Source: Tannerellaceae bacterium (GTDB lineage Bacteria; Bacteroidota; Bacteroidia; Bacteroidales; Tannerellaceae). From it: a stretch of DNA of 64,000 nt. The translations under genes were made by a program, and so were the position numbers. The stretch is taken from NCBI GenBank assembly GCA_031271045.1, contig JAISWO010000017.1, positions 124,001 to 188,000 on the forward strand, read 5' to 3'. Of this stretch, positions 59,127 through 64,000 are shown one piece after another (within the stretch, counting starts at the first letter, position 1; every line of letters starts with the position of its first letter). A model generated the notes under the pieces. The model searched no databases. It saw only the letters and a program-made list of their open reading frames with translations, and was not told where the DNA came from.

Positions 59127-59169
59127 GCTGTTTTCTATTTTATGTTTCAAATACTTATTGGTTTCTATG

Positions 59170-59354
59170 CGTTAACCCTAACGAGAGGCGCGTTAACCCT
59201 AACGAGAGACGCGTTAACCTTAACGAGAGGCGCGTTAACCTTAACGAGAGGCGCGTTAACCCTAACGAGAGGCGCGTTAACCTTAACGAGAGGCGCGTTA
59301 ACCCTAACGAGAGGCGCGTTAACCTTAACGGAAGGTGCGTTAACCTTAACGGGG
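59170..59354. repeat. Tandem array of 21-bp units inside the his operon (9 units)
   Basis: CGTTAACC-x-TAACG blocks start at 59170, 59191, 59212, 59233, 59254, 59275, 59296, 59317 and 59338, exactly 21 bp apart. Each carries the inverted pair CGTTAA/TTAACG when the middle is CCTTAACG and a weaker pair when it is CCCTAACG; the two variants alternate irregularly. A GAGAGGCG spacer joins units. The array sits between the hisF stop (59378) and the hisIE start (59126). Because the unit is divisible by three, two spurious frames stay open through it. Confidence 0.95.
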
Positions 59355-59377
59355 ATTGGTTTCAGGTTCATTTTGTT

Positions 59378-60148
59378 TCAAATTGTTTGTGTTTCCCGGC
59401 GGAGGGGGATGCCTTCGGAGGAAAGGTAGGTCTTCAGGTCGGGGATGTCGATTTCTCCGAAGTGGAAGACGCTGGCAGCGAGTGCGGCATCGGCTTTTCC
59501 GAGCAGGAAGGCGTCGCGGAAATGTTCTTTCCGGCCGGCGCCTCCGGAGGCGATGACAGGGATGCGTAGCGAAGTGGACAGGCGAGCGAGGGCTTCGTTG
59601 GCGTAACCTTCTTTTACGCCGTCGTGCGTCATGCTGGTGAAGAGGATCTCGCCGGCGCCGCGTGCCTGGGCTTCGGAGGCCCATTGGAAGAGGTCGCGCC
59701 CGGTGGGGATGCGCCCACCGTTGAGGTAGCAGAGCCAGCGGCCGTCCTCGTAATTGGCGTCGATGGCGACGACGCATACCTGGACGCCGTAATGGGTGGC
59801 GATGTCTTCGATCAGTTGGGGGTTGCGCAGGGCGGAGGAGTTGATGGATACTTTGTCGGCGCCGGCACCGAGCAGACGGTCTACATCGGCAAGTTCGTTA
59901 ATGCCGCCACCGACGGTGAAGGGGATCGACAGCCGGGCGGCGACCCGGCGGACCAGCTCGGTAAACGTTTTCCGTCCTTCGTGCGAGGCGGTGATGTCTA
60001 AGTAAACCAGCTCGTCGGCGCCCTGGCTGCTGTAACGGGCGCCGAGTTCGACGGCGTCGCCGGCATTGCGGAAATTGACGAAGTTGACGCCTTTGACCGT
60101 CATGCCGTCTTTCACGTCTAAGCAGGGTATGATTCTTTTAGCAAGCAT
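59378..60148 (-). CDS. hisF: HisF, imidazole glycerol phosphate synthase cyclase subunit
   Basis: 256 residues. The TIM barrel starts [21 protein letters not shown] with catalytic Asp11, and the second catalytic Asp is in [44 protein letters not shown] and [13 protein letters not shown] hold the phosphates. With HisH it makes imidazole glycerol phosphate and AICAR. The gene starts 2 bp after hisA and ends just before the 21-bp array. Confidence 0.96.
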   Translation of the reverse strand: MLAKRIIPCLDVKDGMTVKGVNFVNFRNAGDAVELGARYSSQGADELVYLDITASHEGRKTFTELVRRVAARLSIPFTVGGGINELADVDRLLGAGADKVSINSSALRNPQLIEDIATHYGVQVCVVAIDANYEDGRWLCYLNGGRIPTGRDLFQWASEAQARGAGEILFTSMTHDGVKEGYANEALARLSTSLRIPVIASGGAGRKEHFRDAFLLGKADAALAASVFHFGEIDIPDLKTYLSSEGIPLRRETQTI

Positions 60149-60150
60149 AG

Positions 60151-60882
60151 TTAGTTTGTTTTTGTGGTGAAGCGAAGCAGTTCGGCGCCCCGGATGCGTC
60201 CTTCGTAAAAGGCTTTGCCGAAGATCACGGCCGGTATGCCGGCTTCTTCCAATTGTTCGATGTCGGCCACCGACGCTACTCCGCCGCTGGCAATGACATA
60301 GAGGTCGGGCATTGCCCGGCGGATCTCCCGGTACATTTCGATGGACGGGCCCCGCAGGGTGCCGTCGCGGGAGATGTCGGTACTGATTACTTGGGTGATT
60401 CCTTTCCTTTGCCAGGTTTGGATGAAGGGTATGAGGTCTTCGCCGGTGGTTTCTTCCCAGCCGGCGACGGCTATTTTCCCGTTCCGGGCATCGGCGCCGA
60501 GTAAGATGCGGTTGCTTCCGAAGGTCGCGATCCAGGTGGCAAAGGCCTCGGGATCTTTTACGGCGACGCTTCCGCCTGTTGCCATCTGCGCTCCGCTGTC
60601 GAAGGCGATCCGGAGGTCTTCTTCCTGTTTCAGGCCTCCGCCGTAGTCGATCGTTAAGGAGGTTCGTGTGGACAGGCGTTCCAGGACTTTATAATGGATG
60701 ATGCGTCCGGCGCGCGCTCCGTCGAGGTCAACGACGTGAAGGCGCCGGATACCGTAATCTTCGAATCGCCGGGCTACTTCGAGGGGGTCTTCGTCGTATA
60801 TTTTCTTCGTCTCATAATCGCCTTGCGTCAGGCGGACGCAATGACCGTCTATCAGGTCAATGGCGGGGATCAATTCTATCAT
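60151..60882 (-). CDS. hisA: HisA, ProFAR isomerase
   Basis: 243 residues. TIM barrel [23 protein letters not shown] with catalytic Asp at 9, and [15 protein letters not shown] with the second Asp. [21 protein letters not shown] and [33 protein letters not shown] bind the two phosphates. It isomerises ProFAR to PRFAR in step 4. It begins 10 bp after hisH. Confidence 0.96.
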   Translation of the reverse strand: MIELIPAIDLIDGHCVRLTQGDYETKKIYDEDPLEVARRFEDYGIRRLHVVDLDGARAGRIIHYKVLERLSTRTSLTIDYGGGLKQEEDLRIAFDSGAQMATGGSVAVKDPEAFATWIATFGSNRILLGADARNGKIAVAGWEETTGEDLIPFIQTWQRKGITQVISTDISRDGTLRGPSIEMYREIRRAMPDLYVIASGGVASVADIEQLEEAGIPAVIFGKAFYEGRIRGAELLRFTTKTN

Positions 60883-60892
60883 CTGAGGGGGG

Positions 60893-61483
60893 TTAGAGGT
60901 TAAGGAAATTCTTCAGTATCGCTTCGCCCACGGCGCCGCTTTTTTCGGGGTGAAACTGTGTGGCGTAGAAATTGTCTTTCTTCAACGCGGCGCTGAAGGG
61001 GAGGATATAATCTGTCACGGCCGCCGTCGATTCATTTACCGGTACGTAATAGCTGTGGACAAAATAGACGTACTGTCCTTCCTGTCTGTGGTCGAAAAGC
61101 CCGTCTTTGACGTTGCCGAGCGTATTCCAACCCATATGCGGCACTTTTTCCTGCTGTTTCCCGGCAGGAAAGCGTTTTACTTCCGCATCAAAGATACCGA
61201 GGCAATCCACCCCGCCTTCGTCTGAGAAGCGACACATCAGTTGCATTCCCAGGCAGATACCGAGCGTCGGCTGGCGCAGTGCGGCAATGACGCGATCCAA
61301 GCCTTGCTGCCGGAGGTGTTGCATGGTCGTATGCGCTTCTCCTACGCCGGGGAAGATAACCTTATCCGCTTTCTGCAGCAGCTCTGCATCTGCCGTCACA
61401 ACGGCTTCGATTCCCAACCGCCTGAGCGCATAATCGACCGAGCATATATTCCCGGCATTGTATTTCACGATTGCTACATTCAT
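60893..61483 (-). CDS. hisH: HisH, imidazole glycerol phosphate synthase glutaminase subunit
   Basis: 196 residues from the ATG at 61483 (MNVAIVKYNAGN). Class I glutamine amidotransferase: KVIFPGVGEAHTTM, LGICLGMQLM with the nucleophile Cys, and ATQFHPEKSG with the catalytic His/Glu. It supplies ammonia to HisF. It is first in the minus-strand run hisH-hisA-hisF-array-hisIE; a TATTTTTG box at 61517-61510 serves as its promoter. hisG, D, C and B are not in view. Confidence 0.95.
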   Translation of the reverse strand: MNVAIVKYNAGNICSVDYALRRLGIEAVVTADAELLQKADKVIFPGVGEAHTTMQHLRQQGLDRVIAALRQPTLGICLGMQLMCRFSDEGGVDCLGIFDAEVKRFPAGKQQEKVPHMGWNTLGNVKDGLFDHRQEGQYVYFVHSYYVPVNESTAAVTDYILPFSAALKKDNFYATQFHPEKSGAVGEAILKNFLNL

Positions 61484-61509
61484 TTGTGTCACGTTAAAAT
61501 ATTTCACCG

Positions 61510-61517
61510 CAAAAATA
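61510..61517 (-). promoter_or_regulatory. -7 promoter element (TATTTTTG) for the his operon
   Basis: CAAAAATA on the plus strand, 27 bp before hisH. No his attenuator-like peptide with a run of His codons is visible downstream of it. Confidence 0.45.
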
Positions 61518-61549
61518 CGATAAATCCGGCACGGACATCGAAATTTACT

Positions 61550-61557
61550 TACTTTTG
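61550..61557 (+). promoter_or_regulatory. -7 promoter element (TACTTTTG) for the alpha/beta hydrolase
   Basis: TACTTTTG lies 39 bp before the ATG at 61596. Confidence 0.45.
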
Positions 61558-61595
61558 CGGCATTTACAAATTACAATATTTATAAATGAGTTGAT

Positions 61596-62999
61596 ATGAA
61601 AATACGGAAATTGTTTTTGTTATTTATAGTATGTCTTGCCTTCCCGGCGTTGTGGGGGCAGGAAATTACGGGAGACTGGAACGGCATCCTCAAGGTGCAG
61701 GGCATTCAGTTGCGGGTCGTTTTCCACATCAGTCAAACGGGCGACGCTTATTCGGCAACGATGGACAGTCCCGACCAAAACGCTTTCGGCATCCCGGCGA
61801 CGGCAGCGAGCTACGGGCGTCCGGCCTTGAAGCTGTCCATTTCGAATCTGGGCGTCGAGTACGAAGGAACGCTCCAGGAGGATGGGAACATCAAAGGTAC
61901 GTTCCGGCAAATGGGACAATCCTTCCCCCTGGATTTGCAGCGGGCAACCGTTGAGAAAGAAAAGCCTTCCCGGCCGCAAGAGCCTTCCCGGCCGTATCCG
62001 TACGCAGAAGAAGACGTCGCGTTTGAAAACCGCGACGCCGACATTCAATTGGCAGGGACCTTATCCCTGCCTCGCCGGGAAGGACGCTTCCCGGCCGTTG
62101 TCCTGATCAGCGGCAGCGGAGCCCAAACCCGCGACGAAGAAGTGATGGGGCACAAACCCTTCCTGATCATCGCCGATTACCTGACGCGCAACGGGATCGC
62201 CGTCCTCCGCTTCGACGACCGCGGAACGGCCGCCTCCACAGGCAACTTTGCAACGGCCACTACGCTCGATTTCTCGACCGACGCAGAGGCGGCCGTCCGT
62301 TATCTGCTGACAAGGCCGGAAATCGACCACCGGAAGATCGGACTAATCGGGCATAGTGAAGGAGGCGTTATTGCGCCGATGGTGGCTGTCCGTTGCAAGG
62401 ACGTCGCCTTTATCGTCCTGCTGGCAGGATTGGGAATACCGGGAGACGAACTCCTCCTGCTCCAGAACGAAGCCCTGAGCCGGGCCGCCGGTATGGGCGA
62501 AGAGGATTTGCAGACACTGTCGGCTTTCTACCGGGGCCTCTTTGACGTCATCCTTCAGGCGGCCGACGTGGAAGAACTGCAAGCCGGAGCGACAACACGC
62601 ATCAAAGCATTAGTGGCCGAACATCCGGACGTCAAACCGGAAGGTGTGAGCGAAGAGACATTCATCAGCGCGCAAGTGTCGCAACTGGTGACTCCCTGGG
62701 TGAAATACCTCCTGGCCTACGACCCTGCCCCGACGCTGGAGCAAGTCCGTTGCCCCGTCCTGGCTATCGGCGGGGATAAGGATCTGCAAGTCCCGGCCAA
62801 CGTCAACCTCGAAGCCATCCACGCCGCCCTCCTCCGGGGAGGCAACCATGCCGTTACTGTGAAAGAACTCCCCGGTTTGAATCATCTCTTTCAGGAATGT
62901 ACCACCGGCCTGCCCTCCGAATACGCAACCATCGAACAAACCTTCTCGCCCGTAGCCTTAAACGAAATCCTTTCCTGGCTCGCTTTACAAATACCATAA
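61596..62999 (+). CDS. Secreted alpha/beta hydrolase with N-terminal beta-barrel-like domain
   Basis: 467 residues. A signal peptide ends near ALWGQ. Residues about 22-120 are a beta-rich domain (GDWNGILKVQGIQLRVVFHIS, GTLQEDGNIKGTFRQMGQSFPLDL) common before Bacteroidales hydrolases. A short repeat PSRPQEPSRPYP links it to an alpha/beta hydrolase: VVLISGSGAQTRDEEV, LRFDDRGTAAS, KIGLIGHSEGGVIAPM with the nucleophile Ser in GHSEG, and LPGLNHLFQECTTG with the catalytic His. It probably cleaves an ester or peptide in the periplasm. Substrate unknown. Confidence 0.9.
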   Translation: MKIRKLFLLFIVCLAFPALWGQEITGDWNGILKVQGIQLRVVFHISQTGDAYSATMDSPDQNAFGIPATAASYGRPALKLSISNLGVEYEGTLQEDGNIKGTFRQMGQSFPLDLQRATVEKEKPSRPQEPSRPYPYAEEDVAFENRDADIQLAGTLSLPRREGRFPAVVLISGSGAQTRDEEVMGHKPFLIIADYLTRNGIAVLRFDDRGTAASTGNFATATTLDFSTDAEAAVRYLLTRPEIDHRKIGLIGHSEGGVIAPMVAVRCKDVAFIVLLAGLGIPGDELLLLQNEALSRAAGMGEEDLQTLSAFYRGLFDVILQAADVEELQAGATTRIKALVAEHPDVKPEGVSEETFISAQVSQLVTPWVKYLLAYDPAPTLEQVRCPVLAIGGDKDLQVPANVNLEAIHAALLRGGNHAVTVKELPGLNHLFQECTTGLPSEYATIEQTFSPVALNEILSWLALQIP

Positions 63000-63007
63000 T
63001 CACGGTA

Positions 63008-63037
63008 TTTGCAGGATAAACACCGGAACTAACTTTG
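63008..63037 (+). promoter_or_regulatory. Promoter of the susC gene (TTTG ... TAACTTTG)
   Basis: TTTG at 63008-63011 and TAACTTTG at 63030-63037 are 18 bp apart; the ATG is 28 bp downstream. Confidence 0.5.
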
Positions 63038-63064
63038 CCCCCATAATTTTAACAAAATAAGTTT

Positions 63065-64000
63065 ATGGGTAAATTAGTTTATCAAGGCATTCGATTGTTG
63101 CCGGTTATCTTCTTCTTTCTACATGCACCCTTGTTCCCGGCCTACGGACAGACCGTCGTGGAAGGCTCCGTCCGGGACGACAAAAGTCGCGAGCCGCTCG
63201 CCGGAGCGACTATCGTGCAAAAGAACACCACCAACGGCGTATCAACCGGACCTGACGGAACCTTCCGTTTCACTGTCCAGGGCAGCCTGCCCCTTACGCT
63301 CTCAGTCAGCCTGATCGGCTATCATCCGGGAGAAATAGACATCTACGATGCATCCGAACCGCTCGTCGTATCCCTCAGAGAAGCGACCAACTTCCTCGAT
63401 GAAGTCGTCATCACCGGCTACACCGTGCAGCAGCGGAAGTCGATCAGCGGTTCGATCGTCTCTCTCAATGTAACCGACGCCATCACCGATTCGCCCGACC
63501 AGGATATCAACAAACTCCTGCAAGGAAGGGCTTCGGGCGTCCAGGTGCTCTCCAATGACGGGGTGCCCGGCGGAGGTGTCACCTTCCTCATCCGCGGAAA
63601 TAATTCCATCAACGGAAGCATAGATCCGCTCTACGTCATCGACGGGGTCTTTGTCGGAACAGGCGGAGGAGTCAGCTATCCCGGAGGAGGACAGGCCGCT
63701 TCCAACCCCCTGGCCGACATCAATCCGGCCGACATCGAGAACATCTCCATCCTCAAAGACGCCAACGCTACCGCCATCTACGGCTCGCAGGGCGCCAATG
63801 GCGTCGTCATCATTACGACTAAAAGGGGCAAGGTGAACACAAAGGCAAAGATCGCCCTCAATGTATCCCGCGGATGGAGCGAAGCCATACGACAGTTTCA
63901 GGCCATCACCGGCCCGGAGACAGGACAGTTGGTTAATGAGGCGGTCTACAATACGGCGGTCGACCGGGGCATTGATCCATCTACGGTGACGCTGCCTTTC
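63065..64000 (+). CDS. SusC/RagA-family TonB-linked outer-membrane protein (3' end outside window)
   Basis: 312 codons from the ATG at 63065 to the window edge, still open. A signal peptide ends near PAYGQ. The carboxypeptidase-regulatory-like domain follows (VVEGSVRDDKSREPLAGATIVQ), then the SusC signature DEVVITGYTVQQRKSISGSI and the plug domain with LLQGRASGVQVLSNDGVPGGG, FLIRGNNSINGSIDPLYVIDGV and ILKDANATAIYGSQGANGVVIITTKRG. SusC proteins import glycans or peptides with a SusD partner, which should lie just beyond the right edge. Confidence 0.95.
   Translation, partial: MGKLVYQGIRLLPVIFFFLHAPLFPAYGQTVVEGSVRDDKSREPLAGATIVQKNTTNGVSTGPDGTFRFTVQGSLPLTLSVSLIGYHPGEIDIYDASEPLVVSLREATNFLDEVVITGYTVQQRKSISGSIVSLNVTDAITDSPDQDINKLLQGRASGVQVLSNDGVPGGGVTFLIRGNNSINGSIDPLYVIDGVFVGTGGGVSYPGGGQAASNPLADINPADIENISILKDANATAIYGSQGANGVVIITTKRGKVNTKAKIALNVSRGWSEAIRQFQAITGPETGQLVNEAVYNTAVDRGIDPSTVTLPF

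Noticed and set aside
59142..59429. Repeat-encoded proteins (ALTLTRG and VNAPLVR types) through the 21-bp array
   Set aside because: The open frames exist only because the unit length is divisible by three; both strands are open, and no start signal or domain is present.
61484..61595. Histidine leader-peptide attenuator upstream of hisH
   Set aside because: No short frame with a run of His codons is seen, and the leader is only about 20-30 bases.

Overview
The window looks like a chromosomal segment of an anaerobic Bacteroidales bacterium, most likely in or near the Tannerellaceae. The evidence is a SusC start at the right edge, an orphan SusD-like lipoprotein, the type IX secretion lipoprotein PorW/SprE, an UpxY antiterminator, two DUF6261 genes, an SDR-type threonine dehydrogenase, menaquinone genes, and many promoters of the Bacteroidota type TAnnTTTG. 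The DNA is G+C-rich for this order, for example 41 of 60 bases at 13081-13140. A Tannerella close to oral taxon HOT-286 would fit, but that is inference.

Layout. 1-5.1 kb (minus): a GNAT enzyme cut by the edge, menD, menF, a HAD phosphatase fused to a MenI-like thioesterase, and a DUF1801 protein. 5.2-6.7 kb: a palindromic tandem array, birA and an HU gene. 6.9-9.6 kb (plus): two rhomboids and a membrane EEP hydrolase. 9.6-13.9 kb: porW and murF. 13.9-18.4 kb (minus): a B12 uptake operon (btuB, btuG-like propeller, btuF-like lipoprotein) behind a cobalamin riboswitch. 18.5-28.4 kb: carboxylesterase, AraC regulator, PBP1A, PstS-like protein, RRM protein, threonine dehydrogenase, hexokinase and DUF6261. 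28.6-30.9 kb: a second array, YgiQ and initiator tRNA. 31-33.3 kb: an AT-rich two-gene island of unknown function. 33.5-39.4 kb: Gfo/Idh oxidoreductase, UpxY plus GNAT pair, Lrp regulator, OmpH-like protein and pepD. 39.4-46.2 kb: a third array, a second DUF6261 gene, a LuxR regulator with a hemerythrin-like protein, and an exported oxidoreductase module with a tetraheme NapC/SUMF1 fusion. 46.4-54 kb: orphan BACON-SusD, another Gfo/Idh enzyme, threonine aldolase, GH26 mannanase, aminotransferase and a LolC/E-like permease. 54.1-61.5 kb (minus): glycosyltransferase, lysA, lysC, an FtsE-like ATPase, hisIE, an array, hisF, hisA and hisH. 61.6-64 kb (plus): an alpha/beta hydrolase and the start of a susC.

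The most unusual theme is a set of intergenic tandem arrays (5.2, 28.6, 39.5, 49.2 and 59.2 kb, plus a two-copy one at 33.3 kb). Their sequences are unrelated, but their periods are all about 21 or 41-43 bp, nearly every unit carries a short dyad, and every array follows the 3' end of a gene. In two arrays the arms of the dyad differ between units in ways that keep the symmetry. Other points of interest are the NapC-SUMF1 fusion beside Tat-exported sugar oxidoreductases, the HAD-thioesterase fusion in the menaquinone locus, and the AT-rich gene pair beside the initiator tRNA.
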